Assembly: GCF_013425525.1 (NCBI RefSeq)
Contig: NZ_JACCKA010000029.1
Coordinates: forward strand, 53,994-117,993
From: Luteimonas salinisoli
GTDB taxonomy: Bacteria; Pseudomonadota; Gammaproteobacteria; Xanthomonadales; Xanthomonadaceae
Length of the DNA: 64,000 nt
Direction: 5' to 3'
The translations under genes were made by a program, and so were the position numbers. This document shows positions 8,774 to 17,945 of this stretch, piece by piece (the stretch's first letter is position 1; the number at the start of each line of letters is the position of its first letter). The notes below the pieces were generated by a model that saw nothing but the letters and a program-made list of their open reading frames with translations, made no database searches and was not told the DNA's origin.

Positions 8774-10087
8774 GTGACCCGCTGGTGGCATCGCCTGCCG
8801 ATGACGCTGGTGCTCGGTTCGCTGACGGCGCTGTACATGCTCGGCGCCGCGGCGCTGGCGCTGCTGCTGGTGCGCTGGCTGCCCGGCTGGGCCGCGGTGG
8901 CGATCGCCGTAGCCGCCCCGCTGCCGCTGCTGCTGCTGCAGATCCGATTGGTGCTGGCGCCGGCGCGCTCCCTGTTCCGCGCCCTGAGTGGCAGCGTCGC
9001 CAGCTACCGCGACGGCGATTTCAGCTTCGGCGTGTCCTGGGGCGGCGGCGGCGAGCTCGGCGACCTGGTCGCCGCGCACAACCGCCTGGGCGACGTGCTG
9101 CGCGAGCAGCGCACCGGCATCGTCCAGCGCGAGCTGCTGCTCGACACCATGGTGCAGAACACGCCGGTGGCGATGCTGCTGCTCGATTCCGGCCGCCGCA
9201 TCGTCCACGGCAACATCGCCGCGCGCAAGTTGCTCGGCGATGGCCGACGGCTGGAGGGGCAGTCGTTCGACGCTCTGCTGGCGCGCTCGCCGGAAGCGCT
9301 GCGCGAGGCCGTCGCCCGCGGCGGCGACGCCATGTTCGGCGTCGGCGACCAGGACAGCGAGGACATCTACCACCTGTCGCGGCGCGCGTTCCGCCTCAAC
9401 GGCCGTGCCCATGAGCTGATCCTGCTGCGCCAGCTGACCGCCGAGCTGCGCCGCCAGGAAGTGCAGACCTGGAAGAAGGTGATCCGGGTGATCAGCCACG
9501 AGCTCAACAACTCGCTGGCGCCGATCGCCTCGCTGGCGCATTCGGGCGCCGAGCTGCTGCGCCGCGGCCAGCTCGAACGCCTGCCCGGCGCGCTGGCGAC
9601 GATCGAGGAACGCGCGCGACACCTGGAAGGGTTCATCCGCGACTATGCGCGCTTCGCCAAGCTGCCGTCGCCGCGCCTGGAGAACGTGGCCTGGGCGGGG
9701 TTCGTCGCGCGCCTGCGCGACCAGGTGGAGTTCGCCTTCGACGGCCACGGCGCCGATGGCCACGCGCGCTTCGACGTGGCGCAGCTCGAGCAGTGCCTGA
9801 TCAACCTGCTGCGCAACGCCCACGAGTCCGGCTCGCCGCCGGAGGAGGTGCGGCTGGCGCTGCGGCGGCTGCCGGATGCCTGGCGCATCGACGTGCTCGA
9901 CCGCGGCAGCGGCATGAACGAGGCGGTGCTGGCCAATGCGCTGCTGCCGTTCTATTCCACCAAGCGCCACGGCACCGGCCTGGGCCTGGCGCTGGCGCGC
10001 GAGATCAGCGAGGCCCACGGCGGCCGCATCTCCCTGCTCAATCGCGACGGCGGCGGGCTGTGCGTGTCGCTGCAGCTGCCCGCCTAG
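8774..10087 (+). CDS. Membrane sensor histidine kinase of the exporter operon
   Basis: With the GTG at 8774, one base after the regulator's stop, the protein is 437 residues; an ATG at 8801 is an alternative. Two membrane segments lie close together at the N-terminus (about 8-33 and 36-60), leaving almost no periplasmic loop, so it may sense the membrane or its partners rather than a soluble ligand. A PAS-like region follows. The H-box ([15 protein letters not shown]) places the phosphorylated His at residue 242. The C-terminal ATPase domain has N, G1 and G2 boxes ([26 protein letters not shown]). This NtrY/PrlS-like layout fits a cognate partner for the regulator just upstream. Confidence 0.93.
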   Translation: MTRWWHRLPMTLVLGSLTALYMLGAAALALLLVRWLPGWAAVAIAVAAPLPLLLLQIRLVLAPARSLFRALSGSVASYRDGDFSFGVSWGGGGELGDLVAAHNRLGDVLREQRTGIVQRELLLDTMVQNTPVAMLLLDSGRRIVHGNIAARKLLGDGRRLEGQSFDALLARSPEALREAVARGGDAMFGVGDQDSEDIYHLSRRAFRLNGRAHELILLRQLTAELRRQEVQTWKKVIRVISHELNNSLAPIASLAHSGAELLRRGQLERLPGALATIEERARHLEGFIRDYARFAKLPSPRLENVAWAGFVARLRDQVEFAFDGHGADGHARFDVAQLEQCLINLLRNAHESGSPPEEVRLALRRLPDAWRIDVLDRGSGMNEAVLANALLPFYSTKRHGTGLGLALAREISEAHGGRISLLNRDGGGLCVSLQLPA

Positions 10088-10156
10088 GCGGGCCAAGGCC
10101 CGGCCGCGCCGGCATCGAAGCGGCAGACGCAGGGATGGATCCCCGCGCTCCCGCAC

Positions 10157-12025
10157 TCAGCGATCGACGTCCACCTCGAGCCGGGACCCCGCGTCGACCC
10201 GTTCGCCGTGCTCGTAGCGGACCCGGTGGGTCGGGGCGCCGTCCGTATAGAACACCGTTTCGCCGTGGAGCTCGCCCTGGCGAACTTCCTCGTGGAACTC
10301 CAGGGCGCCGTCCTCCTTGAATGCGTAGCTACGGCCGTGCGGCTCGCCATCGGGCCCGAACGGGGTGATCCGCAGCACGTATCCGTGCGCATCCAGCGTT
10401 CGCCACGGCCCTACCCGCAGGCCGTCCTCGTAGCGGCCCTCGGCGCGGGTGCCCAGCCGGTCGTCGCCGACCACCCAGGGGCCCGTGCGCCGCCCATCGC
10501 GGTAGCGCCCGCGGGACACGAGGACGACGGCGTCGCCATCGCCGTCGATCCGGTACGATTCGTACGGCCCGTGCAGCTCGTCGTCGCGATAGTGCTCGCG
10601 CAACAGGATCGTTCCGTCCGGCGTTTCTGCGCGTCTTTCTCCCTGCAGCCGGCCGCGTTCGTCGTAGCGCATGGTGGCCACGACGCCATCCTCCTCGCTG
10701 CGCCAGCGGCCGACCGCGCGGTCGTCGCGATATTCGCCCTGGACCAGCAGTTCGCCATCCTTGCGGACGACGTGCTCGCCGTGGCGCTTGCCGTCGACGT
10801 AATGCGTGATTTCCACGGCGCCGTCCCATCGCTCCACGCGATGCTCGCCCTGCTGGCGGCCGTCCAGGCGTTCGCTGCGGGAGCGCAGCCCGCCGTCGGC
10901 ATCGAATTCCTCGCGCAAGGCCCAGTCGCGGCCCTCGTCGTACTCGAAGCTCCTGAGCAGGCGGCCGTCGCTCCAGCGCTCCTCACGCCAGCCCGGCCCA
11001 TGCGGCGTTTCCACGCGCCGCTTCCGCGATCTCAGCAGGCCGGCTGCGTCGAACCGTCGCTCGTCGACGGCCTTGCCGGCATCGTCGAATTCGCGGACGG
11101 ACTTCGGCTGGCCGTCGTCGTGCCAGGTGCGATGCACGCCGACAGGCGTGCCCGTCTCGTAGCTGCCCTGTTCGGTGATCCCGCCTGCGCTGCCATAGCG
11201 GGTCAGGACGCCGTGCAGCTCGTCGTGGCGGTAGACGGCCTTCTCCACCAACCGGCCTTCCGCGGTGAACAGCAGCGACTGCCCGTGCCGCTTGCCATCG
11301 ACGTGGTCGACGCGACGGTTGACCGTTCCGTCTTCGTAGAAGCGCTCCTCCCGCCCATGCAGGCGCCCCTGCACGAAGTGCGAACGGCGGCTGACGCGGC
11401 CATCGGGATGATAGCTTTCCGCGACCCCATGGACCTTGCCGTCGCGGTACGGCCGGACCCCGGCCAGGCGCCCCTGCGGGTGATAGCTGCGGACCTGGCC
11501 GTCGACGATGGCGCCGCCGTCGTAGCGCATCGATTGGCGCAGTTGGCCGTTGTCGTAGAACATTTCCTGCAGCCCGTGCCGACAACCATGTCGAAAGCGG
11601 CCGACGTAGAGCAGCGTGCCGTCCCCGGCGTAGCGGCGCACCTCGCCGTCCCGGCGCCCTTCGGCATCGTAGCGTCCGGTTTCCCGGACGGTGCCGTCGA
11701 GGTGGTATTCGGTGTAGTCGCCGACCGGGTGCCCACCCTCGAACTCCGACGTGCCGTAGGTCGCTTCCAGCCGCAGCGCGCCGTCCGGATAGCGGACCCG
11801 CACGCGCCAGCCGCCGTCGGTCGGGACCAGCGGTTCCAGATGGAACTCGGCCTCGGCCTCGGCATCGGCCGCGATCGGACGGTAGTCCCGGTCGAGCGCG
11901 ATCCGCTCGTCCGTCGCCGCACATACGGCACTTCCCATCGCCAGGGCGATGAGCACCAGCGCCCGTCTCCAGCCGGCCGCTGCCGCCCGCCGCGGGCGCG
12001 ACCGTAGGATCCGCCCCATGCTCAT
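10157..12025 (-). CDS. Exported YwqK/MORN-like repeat protein
   Basis: The 622-residue protein has an N-terminal export signal (basic start, then ALVLIALAMGSAVCA). The rest is about twenty tandem units of roughly 22-25 residues such as YHPDGRVSRRSHFVQGRLHG and FYTDGAPTHRVRYEHGERVD, each with a Y/F-x-DG turn and a G-x-x-HG end. These match the YwqK/MORN-2 repeat family, often labelled 'antitoxin YwqK' in databases, but nothing here resembles a toxin-antitoxin pair. Its ATG at 12025 overlaps the TGA of the upstream gene by 4 bp, so the two are translationally coupled. Function is unknown; a periplasmic or surface scaffold role is a guess. In-frame open sequence continues far upstream but is antisense to other genes. 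Confidence 0.88.
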   Translation of the reverse strand: MSMGRILRSRPRRAAAAGWRRALVLIALAMGSAVCAATDERIALDRDYRPIAADAEAEAEFHLEPLVPTDGGWRVRVRYPDGALRLEATYGTSEFEGGHPVGDYTEYHLDGTVRETGRYDAEGRRDGEVRRYAGDGTLLYVGRFRHGCRHGLQEMFYDNGQLRQSMRYDGGAIVDGQVRSYHPQGRLAGVRPYRDGKVHGVAESYHPDGRVSRRSHFVQGRLHGREERFYEDGTVNRRVDHVDGKRHGQSLLFTAEGRLVEKAVYRHDELHGVLTRYGSAGGITEQGSYETGTPVGVHRTWHDDGQPKSVREFDDAGKAVDERRFDAAGLLRSRKRRVETPHGPGWREERWSDGRLLRSFEYDEGRDWALREEFDADGGLRSRSERLDGRQQGEHRVERWDGAVEITHYVDGKRHGEHVVRKDGELLVQGEYRDDRAVGRWRSEEDGVVATMRYDERGRLQGERRAETPDGTILLREHYRDDELHGPYESYRIDGDGDAVVLVSRGRYRDGRRTGPWVVGDDRLGTRAEGRYEDGLRVGPWRTLDAHGYVLRITPFGPDGEPHGRSYAFKEDGALEFHEEVRQGELHGETVFYTDGAPTHRVRYEHGERVDAGSRLEVDVDR

Positions 12026-14340
12026 GGCAGCGGCGGGAAGCGGGTGGTCCAGCGCCGGTCGACGGCTTCGCCCGCCGCCTCCAGCGCCTCGACGCGCGCG
12101 GGAACGCCGGCGATGCGCAGATAGCGTCCCTGCAGCAGGTAGTCGCCGAGCGATGCCTCGTCCAGCGATGGCATCGCGTACGCCTCGGCGGGCTGCAGCG
12201 ACAGCGCCTCGCCGGTCTCGTCGAGGAACCGGTAGCGGCCGAGCAGGTCGCGAGCCGGCATTGCCGGATCCGGCGCCTCGCCGAGGAGCGCCGGCAGGTC
12301 GATCAGCCATGGCCGTCCGCCCAGCGCGTAGTCCGCTTCGCGCCAGCGGCCCTCTCCCGCGCATTGCAACCTGGTCACGACCTCCAGATCGTAGAAGTGG
12401 CTGCGCACGCCGTCGGCGGTACGCAGGCGCCAGCGCTCCGCCACGGGCAAATGCTGCGGCCGCAGGAAGCGCCGCGATGCGTCCTCGCGCTCCGGCTGCC
12501 ACTCCAGCGGCGTCCCCTGCAGCTGTGCGCCGTTCTCCACCGACAACGTGCACAACGCCGCCTGGACGTCGCTGAGGGTCAGCTCGAGCCGGTGCTGCGC
12601 CTCGCCGCTCGGCTGCAGTTCCGCCGTCGCCACGGCGACCGGCGAACCGTCGTCCGGCCGCGCATCGGCGCGGTGTTCCTCCGGACGCAGCCCGAGCTGC
12701 GCCATCGGCGGAAGGTCCAGGTCCGCATGGCGCCGCCGGGGGGTCAGGAACCGCACGGGCTGGGTCCACACCGGCGCGTCGGCGACCTCGTAGGCGTAGA
12801 AGCGCAGACGTTCGGGCACCTCGTCCAGCTGTACCTGCAGCGCAGGCATCGCGCCGTCGTTGCGCATCCGGCCGAGAAACTGCATGTCCTCCGGCTCCAG
12901 CCAATCGGGGAGCTCGGCATCGGGATCCGACACCAGGCGGCCGCGGGCCCCCAGCTCCGGCGCGAACGCCCAGAGGATGCGGTGATCCGCGTTGCCGCCG
13001 AAGCGGAATTCGAACACCCCGTCCTGCGCCAACGGCGTCGCCGTCACCCAGGCGTCGCCATCGTCGGTCCGCACGCTCCGGTCCGGGTCCAGCGCGATCT
13101 CCACCTCGCGAAGGGTCGATGGCTGGTAGTGCGCCAGCGCGCGGATTTCGGCGACCCGCGCCAGTTCGCTCTCCACGCCCCACTGCAACGGCAGCACCAG
13201 GGCGGTGCTTCGCACGTGCGCGTGGTCCCACGGCCGGAACTCCCACGGCCTGCCGACATGGACGGCGATGTCGACGACATCGCCGTCGGCATCTCGCAGC
13301 TCGACCTCGGCGAAACGCAGGCGCCCCAGCGCCAGCGGTTCGCGCAGCCGATGCCCCAGCCGCAGTTCGATCGCGTACGTCTCCGCATCCAGGCGCGCCG
13401 GGATGCCATGGCCCTCGAACAGGAACTCGCCGACGGCCGAAGGGAACACCTCGTCGCGCGTCGCGCGCTTCGACGCCGCCTGCGCTTCTTCGGGGAACCA
13501 CGACATCGGACGGAACTGCTGGTCTTCGCCATACAGCGAACTGGCCATCGGGAGCGCTCCCCGCCAATCGGCCGGCGCCATCGCCACCCGCTGCCGCAGC
13601 GTGCCCCGCACGCCTGACGCCTCGAACGGGACGTCCACTACAGCGCCCAGGCGCCGCAACCAGCCGCCCTCCCGCTCGAGCACCATGAACCCGGCCATTC
13701 GAGCTTCGTCGTCCCCGCCCCGGAGCGCGAGATGGACCTCGTCCTGCGTGACCCGCTCGACCCGCAGCCGCAGATCGGGCGTTCCCTCCGCACCGGGGAC
13801 CGTCAGTTCGGCGCGTTCGCGCAACGGCACGCGCACGCCGAGCCCGGGCTGGCCCGGCTGGGTCATCTGGTTGCGCAGCTGCTGCAGCAGCATTTCCGCG
13901 GCAGAGTCCGATTCGGTCAACCGGCGCCAGGCGGCGTCGTTGCCGAGCCGGAAGTCGAGCACGTCGCCCGTCGCGGTATCCATCTCGACCTCGAAACCAC
14001 CCGACAGCAGCGACTGGAGGTCGCCGATCCGTCCCTCCGCTTCCGCTGCACTCGAAAAACCCGTCCTTCCGACGTCCATGCTCAGGTACTCGGGTTGCAG
14101 GTTCAGCCGCAGATGCGGCGTGCGCTCCAGCACGCGATAGCGCAGCATCATCCGCGCCTCCTGCTCGAGGGTCTGGCGGCCCGCGCGCCCCTCGGCGCTG
14201 ATGATGCCGTGGGTGTACAGCTGGTAAGCGCGCTCCTCGCTGGAGCGCGGCGAGAACTGCAGGTATTCGCCGGCGTCGGCGGCAGAGGCGAGGGGGAAGA
14301 AAAGGCTGAGGAACAGGGCGGTGATTGCGGTCGACTTCAT
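12022..14340 (-). CDS. Exported protein of unknown function, 772 residues
   Basis: The protein starts MKSTAITALFLSLFFPLASA, a clean Sec signal peptide with cleavage after ASA. The mature chain is rich in charged beta-strand-like segments with many Arg, Glu and Asp, has few Cys, and shows no further membrane segment. I recognise no domain. Its stop overlaps the start of the YwqK-repeat gene as ATGA, implying that the two products are made together and probably act together in the periplasm or at the surface. The ATG at 14340 is the first start that yields a signal peptide; upstream open sequence lacks one. Codon use matches neighbouring genes. Confidence 0.85.
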   Translation of the reverse strand: MKSTAITALFLSLFFPLASAADAGEYLQFSPRSSEERAYQLYTHGIISAEGRAGRQTLEQEARMMLRYRVLERTPHLRLNLQPEYLSMDVGRTGFSSAAEAEGRIGDLQSLLSGGFEVEMDTATGDVLDFRLGNDAAWRRLTESDSAAEMLLQQLRNQMTQPGQPGLGVRVPLRERAELTVPGAEGTPDLRLRVERVTQDEVHLALRGGDDEARMAGFMVLEREGGWLRRLGAVVDVPFEASGVRGTLRQRVAMAPADWRGALPMASSLYGEDQQFRPMSWFPEEAQAASKRATRDEVFPSAVGEFLFEGHGIPARLDAETYAIELRLGHRLREPLALGRLRFAEVELRDADGDVVDIAVHVGRPWEFRPWDHAHVRSTALVLPLQWGVESELARVAEIRALAHYQPSTLREVEIALDPDRSVRTDDGDAWVTATPLAQDGVFEFRFGGNADHRILWAFAPELGARGRLVSDPDAELPDWLEPEDMQFLGRMRNDGAMPALQVQLDEVPERLRFYAYEVADAPVWTQPVRFLTPRRRHADLDLPPMAQLGLRPEEHRADARPDDGSPVAVATAELQPSGEAQHRLELTLSDVQAALCTLSVENGAQLQGTPLEWQPEREDASRRFLRPQHLPVAERWRLRTADGVRSHFYDLEVVTRLQCAGEGRWREADYALGGRPWLIDLPALLGEAPDPAMPARDLLGRYRFLDETGEALSLQPAEAYAMPSLDEASLGDYLLQGRYLRIAGVPARVEALEAAGEAVDRRWTTRFPPLP

Positions 14341-14839
14341 TGGAACCGGAGCTTCCTTGGCGAATGATCCATCGAGACGATCGGCAGCCCCCATCGCGCT
14401 GGATCGGCGGCACGTGTTTTTTGGAGGGGAGGCGAATGCGGGCGCCGCACTCCGCGGCCCGTCCCGGAGGACTCGCGCGAACATTCCGCGAGAACCGCAC
14501 CGGCGCCCGCATCGCGGGGGCGATCGACGATCGCCGCGCATGATACAGATCGATCCTGCGCGCGGCCAACGGATGACGAAAAGCCGGCCTTTCCACGCCC
14601 GCACCCGCTCGATCTGCATGACGGTGCGCGCGCAGCCGAGCTCGCGATGCGGGCGCGCGGCGCGACGATCCGTATCGCCCCGCGGTCCGGCAAGAGCGCG
14701 CCGCCGTCCGCGGGAGCGCCCGATGGTCGCGAAAGATGCGCGGTCGACTGCCCCCGCAGCCGCCGGCACGAGCACCGCATTCCCACCCGGCGCACTCCGG
14801 GCGGCTAGAATCTAACCCCGTTCCCTGGCGAGGTTGCCG
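14341..14839. other. 500-bp divergent intergenic region, no gene seen
   Basis: This gap separates the minus-strand pair ending its upstream side at 14340 from the plus-strand gene at 14840. It must hold both promoters, but I see no convincing -10/-35 or -24/-12 pair. Several frames stay open in the GC-rich sequence, yet none has a good start, recognisable protein features or coupling. The only low-GC landmark is a run of six Ts near 14416. Confidence 0.5.
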
Positions 14840-15760
14840 ATGCGGCATTCCGTCCTGCCCGTCGCATGCGCGCTCGGCCTCGCCCTGTCGGGCGCTTGCG
14901 GCGCCCAGCATCGCGTCGACTCCCTGGGCGAAGTGCCTGGGGTGCTCGAGACGCCCGAAGCCATCGCCATCTGGCGGACCGAGATGGAGGGACGCCCGGG
15001 GCCCGACCGCCTGGGCACCACCGACATCGCCGGCTTCGACCGCCGGCAGCTGCTGGAAGCGCTGATGCCCGGCGTCGTCGCGGAGGGCGTGCACCTGCTC
15101 GGCGCGCGGCCCTGGCCGCAGCGCCCGGGTCATTTCGTGGCGCTGCTCTGCGTCGGCGACAGCATCGAGCACGGCGCGCCCCGGTACGAACAGGATTGCG
15201 ACACCTCCGTTTCCCAGGCGATCCTGGGGGTATTGCGCATCGAGGATGGACGGCCGCACGCCGTCGCCACCCTGGCCTTGGACGACGACGCCGGATTGCC
15301 GAGGCTGGACTGGTCGGCCGGCGATGCACCGCAGGCGGTGGACCCGGAGAACCCGGACCCGGTGCCGCAACGATGGGAAAGCTTCGACCTCGCGCCCTAC
15401 ACGCTGCGCCACGGCGCAGCCGCGTTCGGTCTCCGGGCCGGCTGGTCCGAGGGCTATGCGGGTGGTGGCGCGTTCTTTTCCGCACTCTACCTGTTCGACC
15501 TGCAGGGAGACGCCCTGGTGCCGGTGTTCGCGACGCAGATGTCGATGTACCGCGATCTCGCCGGCGACTGGAACGAGGACGGCACCCGGCAGCACCACAT
15601 CGACGAGTGGGCGCGCATCGTCATCGTCCAGCCGAAGACGCGGCACGGATACCACGACCTGCTCGTGCGCGAACGCGGGGCCCGCGGCGGCGGCGTGGTC
15701 TACGCCTGGTCGCCGGAAGCGCGGCGCTATGCTCCGGCGTCACCGCCGCGAACCCGGTAG
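14840..15760 (+). CDS. Exported protein of unknown function
   Basis: The 306-residue protein begins MRHSVLPVACALGLALSGAC, a signal peptide that ends either in a Sec cleavage site or in an imperfect lipobox (SGAC; position -3 is not Leu). A TTG two codons earlier is a weaker start. The mature protein has several Cys, many aromatic residues and a conserved-looking segment near IIDEWARI-type sequence (HHIDEWARIVIVQPKT). I recognise no family. It stops 8 bp before the amidohydrolase gene and is probably co-transcribed with it. Confidence 0.8.
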   Translation: MRHSVLPVACALGLALSGACGAQHRVDSLGEVPGVLETPEAIAIWRTEMEGRPGPDRLGTTDIAGFDRRQLLEALMPGVVAEGVHLLGARPWPQRPGHFVALLCVGDSIEHGAPRYEQDCDTSVSQAILGVLRIEDGRPHAVATLALDDDAGLPRLDWSAGDAPQAVDPENPDPVPQRWESFDLAPYTLRHGAAAFGLRAGWSEGYAGGGAFFSALYLFDLQGDALVPVFATQMSMYRDLAGDWNEDGTRQHHIDEWARIVIVQPKTRHGYHDLLVRERGARGGGVVYAWSPEARRYAPASPPRTR

Positions 15761-15768
15761 GGCGGTCC

Positions 15769-17772
15769 ATGTCGCGCAAACTGCTGCCCCTCGTCTTTCT
15801 GCTGTTCGCGGGCGCCGTCCTCGCTGGCGAGAGCCGGCACACGGTCCTCCTGCTGGGCGGCCACGCGGGCGAGCAATCGCTGTCGGCGACCGACGGCGGG
15901 ATCCGCGCCGAGTACCGCTACAGCGACCGCGGCCGCGGCGAGTCGCTGGTGGCGACCTGGCGCCTGGACGACGCCGGGCTGCCGGTCGAGTACCGGGTGG
16001 AGGGCCACGACTACATGAAGGCCCCGGTCGAGGAGTCCTTTCGCGTCGAGGCGGGCACGGCGTCCTGGCGCAGCCGGTCGGGGACCGGAAGCGCGCCGGT
16101 CGGCACCGGCGCCTTCTACGTGCCGGAATCCGCGCCGCCGGAACTGACCGGGGTGCTGGCCCGCGCCCTGCTGCTGGCGCCCGGTCGGCGCCTCCCGCTG
16201 CTGCCTTCCGGCGAGGCCCGCCTGGAGGAGGCGGGCGAGATCGGGTTCGAGCGCGACGGGGCACCGCACCGTCTGCGCCAGTACCGCATCCACGGGCTCG
16301 GCTTCAGCCCGACGCCGGTGTGGCTCGACCAGGGCGGCGGCACCGCCGCGATCGTCGGCGGCTGGCTGTCGGCGCTCGCACCGGGCTGGGAATCGGCCTA
16401 TCCGCGCCTGCTGGCCGAGCAGCGCGCCAGCGACGAAACCGAGGCCGCCCGACTCGCACGGCGGCTGACCCATCGCGATGCCGGCGAACTGCTGATCCGC
16501 GACGTCCGCCTGTTCGACCCCCGCGACCTTTCCGTCGTCGCCGGCAGCAGCGTGCTGGTGCGGGGCGAGCGCATCGTCGAGGTGGCGAGCGGCGGGGAGA
16601 TCGCGCCGCCGCCCGGCGCTGCGGTCGTGGAAGGCGGCGGCCGCTTCCTGATGCCGGGGCTGTGGGACAACCACCAGCACTTCGGCGACTCCACCGGCAT
16701 CCTCGACCTGCTCGCCGGCGTCACCACCGCCCGCGACCTGGCCAACGACAACCAGGCACTGCTGGCGCGCGTCGCGCGCATCGACGCGGGCACGGAGCTG
16801 GGCCCGCGGATCCTGCGCGCCGGCATCATCGACGGGCCCGGGCCGTACGCCGGCCCGACGCCGATGCTGGCGGCGGATGCTGCACGTGCGCGCGAAATCG
16901 TCGACTGGTACGCGGCGCACGGCTACGGCCAGATCAAGATCTATTCCTCGCTGGACCCGGCGCTGGTCGAGGTGGTGGCGCAGCATGCGCACGCGCGCGG
17001 TCTGCGCGTGAGCGGGCACGTCCCGGCCGGCATGTCCGCCAGGCAGTTCGTCGCCGCCGGCGCCGACGAGATCCAGCACATCAACTTCCTGGTGCTCGAC
17101 CTGCTGTCCGACCGGGTCACGGGAACCCGCGACATGGCCCGCTTCACCGAAGTGGCCGCGCACGCCCATGCCTACCCGCCCGATCATCCCGCGGTCCGCG
17201 AGCTGCTGGCGATCCTGGCGCATCGCGGCACGGTGCTCGATCCGACGCTCAACATCTACGAGGCGATGTTCGGCGCCGACCCCGCTGCACCCCCACCGGC
17301 GCTGGCCGCGGTGGTGGGCCGTTTCCCGCCCCAGGTCGCGCGCCAGCAGAAATCGCGCGCGCTCGAGGTCCCGGAGGGCGAGGAGGAGGCGTACGCGCAG
17401 GCCCTGCCCGCATTGATGGCGCTGCTGAAGGCCGCACACGAGGCCGGCATCCCGATCGTCGCCGGCACCGACTCGCTCGCCGGTTACAGCCTGCACCACG
17501 AGCTCGAACTCTACGCGCGTGCCGGCATCCCCGCGGCGGAAGTCCTGCGCATCGCCACCCTCACCCCGGCCGAGGCGATGGGCAGCACGGCGGATCTCGG
17601 CGCCATCGCGCCGGGACGCTACGCCGACATGCTGCTGATCGACGGCGATCCGATCCGCGACGTCGGCGACCTGCGTCGCATCGACGCCGTATTCAAGGGC
17701 GGCGACCGCTACGACCCGGCGGAGCTGGAGCGCGCGCTCGGCATCGCGCCTTCCGCCGCCGCTCGCCGCTGA
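15769..17772 (+). CDS. Exported amidohydrolase with an extra N-terminal domain
   Basis: The 667-residue protein starts with a signal peptide (LLPLVFLLFAGAVLAG). Residues about 20-230 form a domain I do not recognise. From about 240 on it is an imidazolonepropionase-like metal-dependent amidohydrolase. The metal-site motifs are present: DNHQHFGDS (HxH), QIKIYSS (Lys that can be carbamylated), RVSGHVP (His), EIQHINFL (His) and IVAGTDSLAGY (Asp). The end carries the usual IAPGRYADMLLIDGDP segment. Related enzymes hydrolyse prolyl dipeptides or cyclic amides in the periplasm, but the substrate cannot be read from sequence. It likely forms a two-gene unit with the exported protein just upstream. 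Confidence 0.9.
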   Translation: MSRKLLPLVFLLFAGAVLAGESRHTVLLLGGHAGEQSLSATDGGIRAEYRYSDRGRGESLVATWRLDDAGLPVEYRVEGHDYMKAPVEESFRVEAGTASWRSRSGTGSAPVGTGAFYVPESAPPELTGVLARALLLAPGRRLPLLPSGEARLEEAGEIGFERDGAPHRLRQYRIHGLGFSPTPVWLDQGGGTAAIVGGWLSALAPGWESAYPRLLAEQRASDETEAARLARRLTHRDAGELLIRDVRLFDPRDLSVVAGSSVLVRGERIVEVASGGEIAPPPGAAVVEGGGRFLMPGLWDNHQHFGDSTGILDLLAGVTTARDLANDNQALLARVARIDAGTELGPRILRAGIIDGPGPYAGPTPMLAADAARAREIVDWYAAHGYGQIKIYSSLDPALVEVVAQHAHARGLRVSGHVPAGMSARQFVAAGADEIQHINFLVLDLLSDRVTGTRDMARFTEVAAHAHAYPPDHPAVRELLAILAHRGTVLDPTLNIYEAMFGADPAAPPPALAAVVGRFPPQVARQQKSRALEVPEGEEEAYAQALPALMALLKAAHEAGIPIVAGTDSLAGYSLHHELELYARAGIPAAEVLRIATLTPAEAMGSTADLGAIAPGRYADMLLIDGDPIRDVGDLRRIDAVFKGGDRYDPAELERALGIAPSAAARR

Positions 17773-17945
17773 CCGACGCGGCGCGAAATCGCGGGCCGGC
17801 GGCCAGGACCGGTATGGGCGGCAGCCGGGCGGAGAACGGCGCGTGGGCGCAGCGTCCCTGGAGCAGGGAGGTCGCGCGACGCTCGATTTCGTTCAGCCGC
17901 GCAGACTCGTCGTCGCGGCCGGCCGCAGCCGGATCCCGGCCGGCA

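Noticed and set aside
10157..12025. Toxin-antitoxin system suggested by the YwqK repeats
   Set aside because: Both proteins carry export signals and the partner has no toxin-like domain, so the name is only inherited from a repeat family.
12026..15655. Open frame continuing upstream of the YwqK-repeat gene for more than 1,200 codons
   Set aside because: It runs antisense to or out of frame with the 772-residue gene and the plus-strand gene at 14840; the signal peptide at 12025 marks the real start.
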